A DNA stretch of 64,000 nucleotides, taken from contig NBAY01000002.1 in NCBI GenBank assembly GCA_002794775.1, forward strand, positions 1,736,001 to 1,800,000, in the 5' to 3' direction. This DNA comes from Porodaedalea pini (lineage: Eukaryota > Basidiomycota > Agaricomycetes > Hymenochaetales > Hymenochaetaceae). Both the position numbers and the translations under genes were made by a program. Shown piece after piece: positions 1 through 12,236 of the stretch; within the stretch, counting starts at the first letter, position 1; every line of letters begins with the position of its first letter. The notes below the pieces were generated by a model that was given only the letters and a program-made list of their open reading frames with translations, ran no database searches and was not told where the DNA came from.

Positions 1-533
1 ATTTCTGGGTCGCGCACCTTCGTGACGCGATAACCCGGCCTGCCAATCTTCAGGAAAACCTTGCGTTGCACATTGGTTTGTGTCGGCGCAATCATCAACT
101 GCGCGTCCTTCATGTCACGCGCAGCACGTCGAGCCAAGTTAGTTTGGTGCTTTTTGCCTTGCGTATGCGCAAGGTATGACCCTTCGTTCGTGTGAAGTGT
201 AAGACAAAGACGGCATTCTAGAGAACCAAGGTGGTTGCGCAGAATGTATGGATCCTGCAAGGCGTTAGCGACGTCAAATACTAATTAATGAAGCGCATTC
301 ACCTTTGAAAGATCAATAGTCTCCAAAGCTAACTTCCTGAGACGTTCTCGTCTATCAACATTGGCCTCTGAGGCGCCTGCTACGCCTCCACCACCGAACT
401 TCGAGCCGACACGATTCTGATTGACGAACAGTTAGATTTACAGCGGCGAACTCGGAGAGCAATACCAAATACCTGAAAATCTAAAATGACTGTCAGAGCG
501 CATACTTTCAAGTATGCGGGTTTGCTTACCCAT
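1..533 (-). CDS. SF3A2: Splicing factor 3A subunit 2 (SF3A2/Prp11), N-terminal part
   Basis: Component of the SF3a complex of the U2 snRNP, which helps U2 bind the branch point. The reading begins MDFQNRVGSKFGGGGVA, continues through DRRERLRKLALETID, then the matrin-type C2H2 finger (CRLCLTLH, HTQGKKHQTNLARRA), and ends in KIGRPGYRVTKVRDPE at the window edge; this block is nearly invariant in SF3A2. The start needs four exons: ATGG (533-530), an 8-base exon (480-473), 416-303 and 254-1, with GT-AG introns of 49, 56 and 48 bases. The start Met is chosen because only this splicing gives MDFQNRVG. The gene is truncated by the window edge. It is divergent from RRP5, 202 bases apart. Identity is close to certain; the two tiny exons are inferred from the conserved protein start. 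Confidence 0.93.
473..480 (-). other. 8-base microexon of SF3A2
   Basis: The exon ATTTTCAG is flanked by a TTTTAG acceptor and a GTATTTGG donor. With the preceding 4-base coding exon (530-533) it encodes Met-Asp-Phe-Gln. No other splicing that I can find produces the conserved SF3A2 N-terminus in frame. Confidence 0.8.
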
Positions 534-735
534 TTTGCTCTGTCGCGGGTTTTGACTCTGAACGTCGTGCAGAGGAGAGCTGAGAAAGCCGCCGGAAGTA
601 CTGCGCCGAGGCACACTTCCACATGTTCTCACGGTCACCTAAAGTCCAAAATTTGGACTCGGACAAGCGACCGACTGCAATACTCAATCTTCTTGTCACA
701 CTCTCGGCATCCTCTCTTAGACCTGCGCATTTAAA
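534..735. promoter_or_regulatory. Divergent promoter SF3A2 / RRP5
   Basis: These 202 bases separate the start codons of two housekeeping RNA-processing genes that run in opposite directions, so both promoters and 5' leaders must lie here. I see no clear TATA box. The assignment as a shared promoter follows from gene orientation only. Confidence 0.6.
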
Positions 736-3700
736 ATGAGCAGTAAGAAAAGAAGCTCCGAAGCAGCTTCTTCGCCTGCGACACAGCGCAAGAGGGTAAA
801 AACCTCTAATCCAATCGAGGAGAAATCTCAAGCTACCTCAGTGCTCCGGCCAGAAGAAGTGGATTTTCCAAGAGGTGGAGGGACGAGCTTTACGCCAGTC
901 GAGTACAAGGCAATTTGCGCTGAAGCCTTGAAAGAACTTAATGATGAGGACGTATTCAAGGTGAGCTCCATGTATTTTTGACTCGCTGAATTTACATTAA
1001 CGCGCTTTACTCAGGATTCGGCTACGCAAAATAAGCCCTCTAAGAAGGAAAAGAGGAGAAAAACAGAAACAGGGGCTCCTAGAAAAACCATTGTAGTACA
1101 GCAGAAGTCAGAAGCAACGACAACACGGGTCGAGCACTTAAACTACAAAGTGTGTGAAACTGTCCTTATGTTCAGTCAGTCCTTAAGCTCAAGTCTCCCC
1201 AGCGAATTGCCACTGGCATGAAAGTGTTATGTCAAGTCGTCGCAGTTTATCCATTCATTCTAATCGTTTCCCTTCCCAATCAATTACTTGGGCACATTCC
1301 AATCACGCATATATCTTCGCAACTCACGGGTGCACTTGAAGCTGCAGACGCGGGAGAGCTTTCGGAGGAAGAGTTGGATATTGAAGAGGAAGGTGTTGGG
1401 AATGACAAAAGCCCGCCAGATCTAGTTGAGCTTTTCCAACCAGGCCAATACTTGCGAGCAGTTGTTTCAGCGGTTAAACCTTCTGGCACCACGGAGGGAC
1501 GGGCATTTAATTATTCAAAGGATGAGGTGGAGAAGGCTAGCCGTAGAGTAGAGCTGAGCCTCATCCCCGATCAAGTCAACGCTGGCCTTGTGAAAACGGA
1601 CCTGACCAAAGGCTTCGTGAGTGGCAAAATCTCTTGATAGAACTCGATTGACCTTCCTCCGACTAAGACATTATGCGCTGCGGTTAAAAGTGTTGAGGAC
1701 CATGGTTACATTTTGGACTTCGGGCTACCTAGTGTTTCCGGATTTCTGCGCTATAAACCAGGGAAAGATGTACGGACGGAACGAAGAAGACGCATCGGGA
1801 GTCTCGTTAACGTGGTCGTCGACAAACTCGCTGAAGACGGTCGCACTTGCATCTTCACTGCCGAGGAACGTGACTTTAAGACTACCATTGCAAGTGACCC
1901 TATTTTTTCCTTTTTCTTTATCTGTTTCTAACTATGTAACATTCACAAAGTTAAAGGAGGTAACTAACGTCTCGTCGGTGCTTCCGGGTGTACTCGTGCA
2001 GGCCCTCGTAACATCGATAGTTCCGTCTGGTCTTGTCGTCCAATTGCTTGGCTCTTTTGATGGGACTGTCGACTTGTATCATTTATCGTCCTCCTTTTCG
2101 CCTTCGGATTTCAAAATAGGCAAGAAGGTTAAAGCTCGGGTCCTGTATGATGTTGTTGGAACCAGCCCGCCCCAATTTGCTCTTAGCTTGGACGAACATG
2201 TTATTACATTAGATGCCAAGAAGCGAAAAATGGAGGATCAACAGCCGATACAAATGAGTTTCCCGGTTGGTACAATCTTGCAGTCGGTGAAGGTGAAGAG
2301 AGTGGAGGCAGAGAGAGGGTTAGTGGTTGCTGTTGAAGAAGGCGTGGATGGATTCGTTCATGTGCGTTTTCTCGTCTCTTTCTATTCTCATTGATCGTCA
2401 AGCTAATGACTCCCCCACAGATTTCACATACTTCTGATGACCACGTCCCTTCTCTCTCACCGAACTCCGGTCCTTGGAAAGTGGATACTGCACATCAAGC
2501 GCGTGTGGTCGGCTTCCATCCGCTTGATGGCATCCTGCAATTGTCATTCAGGCCCTCCGTCCTCTCTCAGAAGTTCTTGCGGGTCGACGATGTAAATGTC
2601 GGCGTGCTCGTAAAAGGAACCGTGAAGAAACTGACTGAGTCCTCTCTTTTCGTATCAATAAATGGGAATGTCGACGCTATGATTTGGCCAAATCATTACG
2701 CAGATATCATGCTAAAGCATCCACAGAAGCGCTTCAAACCGGGTGCTTCCCTTAAGTGTCGCGTACGACAAGTCTACGCTTATCTTTTTCGCATGCTAAT
2801 GCAAACAATCTCCAGGTGCTTGCAGTTGATCCCAACCGCAGAAGAATCATGCTAACGGCGAAGAAGACGCTGGTTGATTCGGATCTGCCGATACTTTCCA
2901 GGATTGAAGATGCTGAAGCTGGTATGGTCGTCCATGGCGTAGTCTGTAAAGTTGCGGAAAAGAGCCTTGTCGTGGAATTCTACAACAACGTTCGGGCCGT
3001 CGTCCCAATGCGTGAAGTTAGGTTCGTCCATTCAACCGTAACAAGCATGCTCGACATTTAACTGTTTGATGTATCATCAGCGAGACTCCAGTCACGAATC
3101 TCGCAGAATCCTTTTCAGTAGGGAAGCCAGTGAAGGTTTGCATTCTTTCCGTCGACCGGGAAGCTGCTCGTCTTGTTGCGAGCATTCGTCAGGCATCAGG
3201 GGAATCCAGCTCTATCTTGGGCAACATCAAAAGCGTCGAGATCGGCCAGACCGTTTCTGGAACAGTTCAAGAAGTGCATGGTGATAATGTACTCTTAACC
3301 CTTCATCCATCGCGAGCTCGCGCCTTGATTTCTTTACACAATATAGCAAACAGTCGTCGAAAGACAGTTGAGCAACTGCGATCGTCGTTGAAGAGCGGCG
3401 AGAAGATGGAGGAGCTGGTGGTCGTGTCGCGCAATCTTGACAAGGGTATCGTCATCGTCGCGAACCGTCCCTCCCCTAAGGCACAATCGTCAAAGCAGGC
3501 ACCGCTTGATCTTGATGCCATATCCGTTGGATCGAGTGTTGTCGGCCGTGTGGTGAAGCACGGGAAGCATGGTGCTATTGTAAAGTTCCCAGGCAGAGTG
3601 ACCGGCTCTCTGCATCCTATGGATATATGCGATGATTTTGAGCAAGGCAATACTCTTCCGGCAGTGGATTCTATGGTAACTGCAGCGGTTGTTGCAATCG

Positions 3701-5898
3701 ACCACGAAGGGAAACGTCTCACATTGTCGACAAGGCGGTCTAGATTAGACCCAAATGCCAAACCGAAGGTCGTCGATCGCGAGGTCTGTAGCATCAAGGA
3801 TTTAAAGACTGGACAAAAAATCAGGGGTTTCGTCAAGAGCGTCGCGGAACATGGCGTCTTCGTCACTGTAGGACGCGGTGTTGACGCGCGCGTGCAAATC
3901 AAGGAGCTTTACGATGAGGTACGTAATAGTGATAGCCAACCGAAAGAGCTATACTCACTATCTTTCCTTCTCTTCATCCATTAGTATGTTAAAGACTGGA
4001 AGAGCGGCTTCCAGGTGAACCAACTTGTTAGCGGGCAAATACTGAGGTACGTATGTATGAGAGCCGCAACTTGTTACGCCTGTTGATCAACTGCCCAGCA
4101 TCAACCCTGACAAAAAGCAGGTGGAAATGACATTCCGCTCAGGCAAGGCTACTTCTGCTGGGCAGGAGATGTCATTCAGCGATTTAGTCGAAGGTCAAAA
4201 AGTCGACGGCAAAGTGAAGAAAATTGAAGACTATGGCATCTTTATCTCTATCGAGGGCACCAAACTGTCTGGTCTCTGTCATAAATCAGAGGCATGTAAT
4301 TAATATCTCTCGGTTTCGACAGAATACTGATAATCTTGTTGCAGATCGCTGACAATAAGGACTCAGATGTCACACTGGCTCTGCGGAATTTTAGGGAGGG
4401 TGATTCGGTAAAAGCTATCGTCTTGGCCATTGACAGCGAAAAGCGACGTATTTCCCTGGGCTTGAAGCCTTCCTACTTCTCAAGGAAGATCTGGATTCCC
4501 CTGCCGGGAGTGCAGACGTCGATGCCGACTCTGACGAAGACGTACAAATGCCGCAAGTCACGACTGTCAGCTTAGACGTTGAGGCGGGAGATGCGAGTGA
4601 GGATGATGACGATGATAATGCAATGATCATCGACTCTTCTACACTTGTGCCTCCAAGTGCTCCAGTACCTGGTTCTCCGCAACAAAGTGCACCTCCCCTT
4701 GCGCCTGCACTTTCATTGCAAGGTTTTCAATGGACCAACGAGGATCGGCCTATGGATGAAGACGAGGTCTCATCGTCCGAAGAAGAGTCTGACGGGCCCT
4801 CTGATAAGAAGCGCAAAAAGAATAAAAAGACCATCGAGCAAGACCTAACTGCAGATATGCAAACGCGCATGCCTGAGTCCGTTGCAGACTTTGAACGCCA
4901 TCTCCTAGCGTCACCGAACTCGTCTTTCATTTGGATTCAATACATGTCTTTCCAGCTGCAACTCGCCGAAATTGACAAGGCACGGGAGGTAGGGAAACGC
5001 GCTCTGCAGGCGATCAGCATACGGGAAGAACAGGAGAAGCTGAATGTTTGGATTGCGCTCTTGAACTTGGAGAACACGTACGGAACGGAGGAGAGTCTCG
5101 AAGCTCTCTTTAAAGATGCGGCAAGGCACAACGACTCGAAGACGGTGCATTTACGGCTCGCGAGTATCTTCGATCAGTCAAACAAGCCTGAGGTACGGTA
5201 CTAATTTTGCTGTTTCGGAAGCAGACGTCTCACCTTTCGACTAGAAAGCGGAGGAACAATATAAGCGCAGTTGCAAGAAGTTCGGCCAAAGTTCGAAAGT
5301 GTGGACACTCTTCGGCGAACACTATTTGCGACGTGGTCTCACTGAGGAATCCCGCAAGCTTCTGCCGCGAAGCTTGCAGAGCTTGGAGAAGAGGAAACGT
5401 CAGTCCTAACGCTGATTCTTCCGGTTTAATCGTCTCATAGCTGTCTTGGTCTTCCAGACTTGAAGACCATCTCCAAGTTTGCTCAGCTTGAGTACAAGCT
5501 TGGCGACCCTGAAAGGGGCAAAACGATCTTTGAAGGTATTGTGGACTCGCATACGAAACGCTGGGATCTGTGGTCCATCTACATGGATATGGAAGCCGGT
5601 CAAAAAGATATCCAGAGCATACGGTCTGTCATCCTTGCCAGGCACTTACATAATCAGCTAACATCAAAAAACAGAAATCTGTTCGACCGTGTTTTCTCGC
5701 ATAAAATGACAAGCCATAAAGCGAAGTTAGTTGTGTATTTCGTTGCGAGGATTGCCCTGGTGGAACTGACAAAATCAAATAGATCCTTTTTCAAAAAAGT
5801 GGCTCGAGCTTGAGCGACGGATCGGTGACGAGGAAGGCCAACGGATAGTGAAGGAAAAGGCAATTGAGTGGACCCAGCGAACCGTATCGTCTTCTTAG
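736..5898 (+). CDS. RRP5: rRNA biogenesis protein RRP5 (PDCD11 family)
   Basis: Nucleolar scaffold needed for pre-rRNA cleavage and for both ribosomal subunits. A basic N-terminus is followed by a long series of S1 RNA-binding repeats (for example IPITHISSQL, GYILDFGLPSVSGFL, GIFISIEGTKLSGLCHKSE), an acidic linker near 4560-4840, and C-terminal HAT/TPR repeats (SVADFERHLLASPNSSFIWI; EKAIEWTQ just before the stop). About a dozen introns are present, e.g. 961-1014 and 1617-1667. Two appear to be GC-AG (1890-1950 and 4292-4344). The frame breaks twice without a plausible intron: after LKPSYFS near 4478-4484 (one base short) and at the A6 run 5793-5798 (one base extra, inside KSFFKKWLELE). Both sit beside A runs, so sequence error is likelier than loss of an essential gene. 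Confidence 0.93.
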
Positions 5899-6435
5899 TC
5901 CCGCCTCAGGTTTCTGTTTTCCATACGTATGCCATGGATTTGCTCATTTGCTTTTGATTATTCGTTTCTTTGGCTCGACTTCATGCTCATTTCAACCGTA
6001 AAAGAGGGAAGCTTAAAGTAAAAGTTATTGCAGGGTTTCTGCGACAATGGACGGGTACGTCTCCCGGCAAGTAGCTCTGACGTGTTGACTGGGACGGAGA
6101 ATCACATCTGCCTAGCGCGTCTTATTCTATCAGAGACAAATCCTAATGGTAAACCATTGCTTGTGATTGTTTCAGTAACTACCCGACTACGGCAAGTGCA
6201 AGACCTGCTGTCACTGAATCCCAAATATAATAATATACTTAGCAATACGAAGGACAAAAGAAGATTAAGGATAGTTATAAACCACGGTCGGATTGCATAA
6301 GACTCGTCGAGGATGAAGAAAGAAACAGAGCAAAGCGCGTCAGATATGCGAAATAATATGAACATAGAATGGAAGGGGGTATCAGCCAGGGTAAAGAAAA
6401 CGAAAGCTATGCCAGCATAAATAATGAGAATTCCT
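5899..6435. other. Convergent intergenic region
   Basis: Non-coding space between the stops of RRP5 (plus) and the Kelch gene (minus). It probably holds both 3' UTRs. Short open frames here have no recognisable content. Confidence 0.5.
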
Positions 6436-9400
6436 TTACGAACGCGATCTTGTCCGTTCGTGACCGCCCACCAGACGATCCTCCATATCACTCAGCGGGC
6501 GACGAGCACTCATGGAGCTCGCAAGCTGACGTTGCCAGTCATCCAGCTCATTCGATAGATGCTGGAACGCCAGGTCGTTCTCCGCGCTAGAATTGCTAGT
6601 GCGTCGTTCAGAGATTTCTGACAACGGTCGATCTCGCCCACCAAAGGCGGACTGGTCATCTTCCAAGAGAAGATCGATCTTCTGTGAAAGCTGCTCATTC
6701 TCACGCTTGAGAGCAGTGTTTTCGGAAGCAAGTCGTTCCAGAGCCGACTCATCGTGACCGCCCCGCGCGACAGACAAAGCGGACTCGAGACGCTCAATGT
6801 CCTGCTCAAGGTCTTCGACATGGCTGAGCCGCTCGTCCGCTTCCCTTTGGGACGCGACCAGGTTATTACGCAGGTTTTCAATTTCCTGCTCCAAAGACTC
6901 CATCCGTCTCCGTAAATCCTTATTTTCTGACGTGAGACGTTGGTTTTGTCGTTGTGCGTCGCCAAGCTGCACGCGGATGCTGTCGAGCCCGTCGTCTGAA
7001 AGTGGAGTATTCCGTCCATTCATGCCTCGGATGCGTGAGCTCAGTTCAGAACTAGACCCGCCACGAGCCTCGAGTTCAGACTGCAATGAAGCATTGAGCG
7101 ACTTCTGTTTGTTCACCTCGTCTTTCATGCGACGCATCATTTTCTCGGTACCTCTGAAGAGTGTACCGACCACATCAGTCAAAGCAACAATCGAGCATGG
7201 ACTGTTACTCACTTTACATATTTAACGGCCAGCTGGTAGTCATCCTCCATCTGCTGCAATTTGACTTTGAACGACTGTTCGGTGTCGACAAGCTTTTGTT
7301 CGGCTTCTAGGGCACGACCTTCCCATTGCTCGTCGCTCTTACTCGAAGAAGGGCTCTGGCTAGCGCGTACATGGTCAAGCTGGTTTGCAAGCTTCTTTAC
7401 ATGCGCTTCAAGTTCGTCTCTCCGGCGAATGGCGACATCCAGATCTTTCTCCATGCCCTCTTGGAGCCGTATGCGTGCAGCTAGCTTGTTCTCGAGCTCG
7501 ACGACGCGAGCCGGAGCCTCACCAATCTTTGCTTTCAGATCGTCCTCGTCGATGACCTCGCCGTGCTCAGCGAAGTAATTTCTGAACATCGCCAAGCGCA
7601 GTTCCGCATCCGCAGCTTGTTGCATCTTTTCTTGCAGCTCACTGTCCTTGGCTGACAGGTCCTTCCGTAGCTTTCCGGCTTCAGCAACGACGCTCTGTAG
7701 CTGGACACGGATGCCGTTCATCTGAGTTCGCAAAGAGTAATGCTCTTTCTCTACATCCCGAGCGTGCTTTCGTGACTGGAGAAGCTCTTGCTGCGCCTCG
7801 TCAACACGTTGTCCAGCCTCCTTGAGCATTTTGTGCAGTGATGCAGCCTCAATCTCCATCGCATGTATTTTCTCATCATGCCCACGCGAAGCACGGTCCT
7901 CATCCGACTTGAGGTCACGGTGCATGTCAAGCAGCTCGCCAAGGCCACCTGTCGTCAGTGCACGCAGCTGATCGGCCTCTTCGCGGGACTTTGCCCATGA
8001 ATTCTCCGCGTCTGCAAGGCGTTGGCGAAGCGACTCCACCTCAGATGTACGTGCCTCAAGATCGATCTTGGCTTCCGTCAGGTCGGACTCGAGCTGAATG
8101 AGCTGATCGCGAGACTGTCTCCATTGCGATTCTAGCTCCTCAGTCCTGGCCGATGATGCCGTGAGCGCCGTACGCGCTTGCTCGAGCGCACGAATATGCT
8201 GCTCTTTCGACGCCGAAAGCTCCTCCATGCGCAAGTCAAGCGATACGCGCTCCGCCTCTAACAGACCGACTTTCGACGCGTGCTCGAGCAGACGCTCACC
8301 GTGTTCTCGCAATGCACCCTCCAGGTCGCTATGACGATCTTGCAAGTCTGCATGCTCTTGCATCGTACGCTCGTGCATTTCCTGGAGTGCATCTGAGCGC
8401 CGCATCGCCTCTGCGGCTCGCGTCTCCGCGTGTTCCGCGATGCGAGTTTGAACCGTCACCATGCTGCTCAGCTCGGCAACCTGCTTTCCTTGTTCCGTGC
8501 GCTCCCGCGCAAGAACTGAAACCTGCCGTTCGAGCTCAGCAATGCGCTGTCGTTCTATCCTGGCCACATCATCCGAAGAGTTGTTTTCATATGCCGCGAG
8601 CTTAGCACGATAGAACGCCGCTTCCTGAATCGCAGCACTCTGTATCCGTTCCATTTCTTGGCAGCGCTCTGAGGCATTACGGACTTGACCCGCGAACTCA
8701 CTCTGAGAAATTAAGACACGTGATTTATGAGATACGACACAGGAGAATATAGGTGGAATCGTACCTGGACTCGGGCATGGTCCTGCTTGAGTCGCATGAT
8801 CATGTTTGCAAGGCCCTTGACATCTGGTTCCTCGCTGGCCGGACTTCGTCTATCGGCTTCGTCGTTCAAGTCCAGTTCTCCTTCCGAATGAGAGAAGCCT
8901 GCGTTCGTCGCGCTCCGTAGTGCCGCCTTCATCCAAGCTTCACGCTTCTTCATCGTCTCCACTTCTGCCTCCTTGATCTTGAGGTCACGAATCAGGTCCG
9001 CCGTGACGTTTCCTGTCGACCCGGGACGTACGTGCCCGGGTCCATATCCGTTCACTACGGTTGGAGATGAGCGCCCGGCCTGCATGTACCCGTCAACAGA
9101 TGGCTTCGTGCGATCAACAATGGGTGATGGGGTTCGCGTGCGCTGTGCGTTGCGCTGCATCGCGATGCTTGCCATGTTTGCAGGCTGCTGCGGCTGCTGT
9201 TGATGCGCCCCACTGACCATGCCGTTTGCAGCAGGATGATACGCCTCACCCTGCATCTGCTGTGGCGACATGGAGCGCGCAAGCATTCCAACGGGGTCCT
9301 GCGCAGATGGACTCTTCGAACGGCCGGCCTCAGGCGACATGGCACGTTCGCGCACAGAATTCTCTGCCGCGCTGTCCCCACCGTCATCAGAACCGGTATA

Positions 9401-11468
9401 CAGATCGTCGCCGTCACGCCGAGGGCGCATGGGTGCTTTACCCTTAGGATTGGCAGCACTTGGATAAGGCGCACCGGGAGCTATACCATTCATCGGCTTT
9501 GGGCCCGCATTGGGACGTGTCCCTGGAGGAGAAATAGCACGACGAAGGTCCTCCGCATCTACCGCCGGGCGAGCTGTCGGCGACATTGCACGCTGTGCAG
9601 CACCGTTCGGCATGGTATGCTGACCTGGCGGAGACGGTTGGGGGGATTGGCCTGCGGTAACTGAGGGCCGACGGGCAGTAGCTGTTCCTTGCGCATCAGG
9701 TGGAGGAGGCTTACTCGGTTCCGGGTACTTGATATGCTCTGGGTTTGCATAGATGTCAGATCGAGGATTAAGCTACGATTAGACGCAAGACTAACTGGTA
9801 TCCAGCACATGTATAATTGTCGGGTCGTCGGAAGGACCCGTTGAGGATGATTCACCGCCGAGCACGAAAACGCGAGTTCCAACGGCTGCCATACGATGCC
9901 CGCTGCGCACACTCGGTGCAGGTCCCATATTTTGAAACATATACCAGCGCTGGTCTGAGCGATGGAAAGAAAAAAAGTAACATCAGTACAAAGCCGGGAC
10001 ATGCCCAAATGGGTCAAGCGAAGAACACACTAGAGATTTTGAATGCAGCAAGGTCGCCGAGGTCGTTACCATCGACGCCTCTACCGCCGAAGATGTAGAT
10101 CACATCGTTGACAAGTGCAGCCGCGTGACCTTCCCGCGGCGACGGAATGAAGCCAATACAATTGAGTTCGGACCATTGGCGCGTGTTGGTGTCGAATGCC
10201 CAGGTATCATTGTAATGATATTGAGAATCTGTGCCGCCGAACCTACAACGTGTTCAGTTGGTCACTTAGATAGAGTGATAAAGGATGCAAACATAATGAT
10301 TCGTTCTCCGTATGTAATACAAGTGTGACCCGTGCGCCTAGCGGGTCCCTCGTTGCTCGAGGTCTTAATCAGCTCCCAGGAAGCTTTGTTTCTCACTGCG
10401 AGAAGAAACATGTGAGTGAACACATCACCCGGATCCAACCATGGAAGCTTACGCGTATTGAGGTCGAAAGCCCATAGGTCGTTGAGGAACTCTCCGTCCA
10501 CCTGGCCACCAAATACGTAGAAGCGTGTTCCAACCATCGCAACGGCGTGTCCATACCGCCCGGCTGGAGCAGGTCCAGTAATAGCAACGCGAGTCCATTC
10601 ACGGGTTACTGAGTATCACAGCCATGTCAAGTCAAGCCAATCGCGACTTTACGAAAATAGAGCTCACCAAGATTGAGCAGGTATAAGCCGTCGTCCTGCG
10701 TGTCCGATACATATGGCCGGCCATCGGACTTGGTGTCGCCGCCCCAGACGATGAGGACACTGCTGACAAGTGCACTGGCGTGACCGACACGTGGTGACGG
10801 CACCTCACCAGCTGTTTGTAGGAGGGTTGCAGAGAGCTCCCGAGAGTTGAAAGAGTACAGATCGTTGCGAACAGTGTCCTTCACGAGCCCGCCGAAGAGC
10901 AAAAGCTCGCCCGCCTGCGTCGCGACAGCAGGTAATGAATGCCCATATCGAGGGAAGGGAGAAGGAGAAGGACTAGAGGGCGGCGCTATGCCGGGTTTTG
11001 GAAGGATGGCAGGAGGCGGAAGCTGTAAGCGGCGCGTCGACCAGGGGTACGCTGGCTGCTTTGAAGGCCCACTCGCGGGCGAGGAGCTGTTTGGTGGAGC
11101 TGCCTGTCCATTCGTATCCCGCTGCTCCCTCGGCAGCTGGCTGGAGGGTAAAAAAACCAAGGGATCAGCAAATACATATCTCACATGATGCGAAGGCGGT
11201 TGACTGACGACGGGGCCAATTCCCTCTCCCTTGCCATCTGCTGTTGCTGTTGCGCCTGAGCTTGGGCTTGAGCCTGAGCCTGCAGCTGTGCTTGCGCCTG
11301 CGCCTGAGCCTGAGCCTGTTGCTGCTGCTGTTGTTGAGCAAGGGCCTGCTTTTCAGCGGCATCCTTGGTCTGGGCGAGAGCCTGACTGGCGGACTGGGCT
11401 ACGGTTACCTGTGCTGAGTTTGAGGGCGCATGAGTGTTCGTCTGTCGCTTCCTGCTGAAGAAGGACAT
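6436..11468 (-). CDS. Kelch-repeat / coiled-coil cell polarity protein (Tea1/Kel1-like)
   Basis: Large protein of roughly 1,500 residues. Order: a Gln/Ala-rich N-terminus (MSFFSRKRQTN start), then at least five Kelch blades (PRYGHSLPAV...LLLFGGL; GRYGHAVAMVGTRFYVFGG; ARRTGHTCITY; PREGHAAALVNDVIYIFGG; VRSGHRMAAVGTRVFVLGG), a Pro/Ser-rich linker with many SP sites (about 8711-9700), then about 700 residues of almost continuous coiled coil to the C-terminus. This is the architecture of Tea1/Kel1, which ride microtubule plus ends and mark growth sites at hyphal tips. Introns lie between blades and are short GT-AG; for example RIIM|FGG near 10250-10310 restores the blade motif. The start is the first Met of the open N-terminal exon. 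Whether it binds microtubule tips is inferred from architecture. Confidence 0.85.
11240..11340 (-). repeat. Gln/Ala codon repeat in the Kelch gene
   Basis: Imperfect CAG/CAA and GCC/GCT codon repeat encoding a run of Gln followed by alternating Gln-Ala. It lies within coding exon 1 of the Kelch protein, a tract prone to length variation between strains. Confidence 0.8.
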
Positions 11469-12236
11469 TCTCCTAGCCCTAGTGGGTAGAAGGAACGCAA
11501 TGTTGTAGAGGTATTAGAAGAAAATGTTTGAAGAAAAGGAATGATAGCTATGAGTATTGAGGAGACGCTTGAGGAAACACGGCAAGAGCACGAGGAAACT
11601 AAGCTCTTCCTAAACGGGTCATCGAACTCTGCAATGTATTTGTATTCGTGGGAAAGCTTCTCTTATATTTGCTCTCTCTGTTTATACAAAGAGAAGGTAG
11701 CGACAAAGGCTCATTCGTTCCAGGTTATAATATGTGCGCGGCTTTCTACCTCCGCCTCATTTCCACCCCTTGTGTCTGAAAAATGCGCACTTTTTCGATG
11801 ACCCTCGAGCCTATCCCTGGACGGAAAGAGCCTGAAGCACTCTGCACTCGCCGTAAGCATGGAAATCGACAAAGTAATGCACAAACATACTGGAGTACGC
11901 GCAAATAAATATCGGTGTCCTGCTCGATGCGTATATGTACGCATCACGGTAAGCGATGAGAAGAGAGACTCAGTAATGTGGCATGAGAAGAGAAGGCCTA
12001 CTCGGCTGGAGAGGTGACACGCCCAACACCCGCGGTGAGCTGCTCCGGCGTCGTAGAGACTCGAAGAGCGTCAGACGGCCGTGATCATCGGCTGTGAGCT
12101 GAGAACTCACCGTCTTGGATTGCAGGGCTGGATGGAAGAACAGATGGAAGTGTAGGCGCGCTCATGGTAGCGTGAGGCAGGCGCGTCGACATCCCGTGCA
12201 AGCTAAGTGTAGAAACTGAACCGATCGTGAACTTGA
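11469..12236. promoter_or_regulatory. Divergent intergenic region, Kelch gene / lipase gene
   Basis: 768 bases between two oppositely directed start codons, so it must hold both promoters. I recognise no gene, RNA or repeat in it. Confidence 0.4.

Noticed and set aside
5719..5799. Alternative RRP5 intron ending at AAAAAG that would keep the frame (join ...KAKL-WLELE)
   Set aside because: It would delete the conserved SFFKK segment that is clearly present in the genomic sequence, so a homopolymer error is the simpler reading. It remains testable by cDNA.
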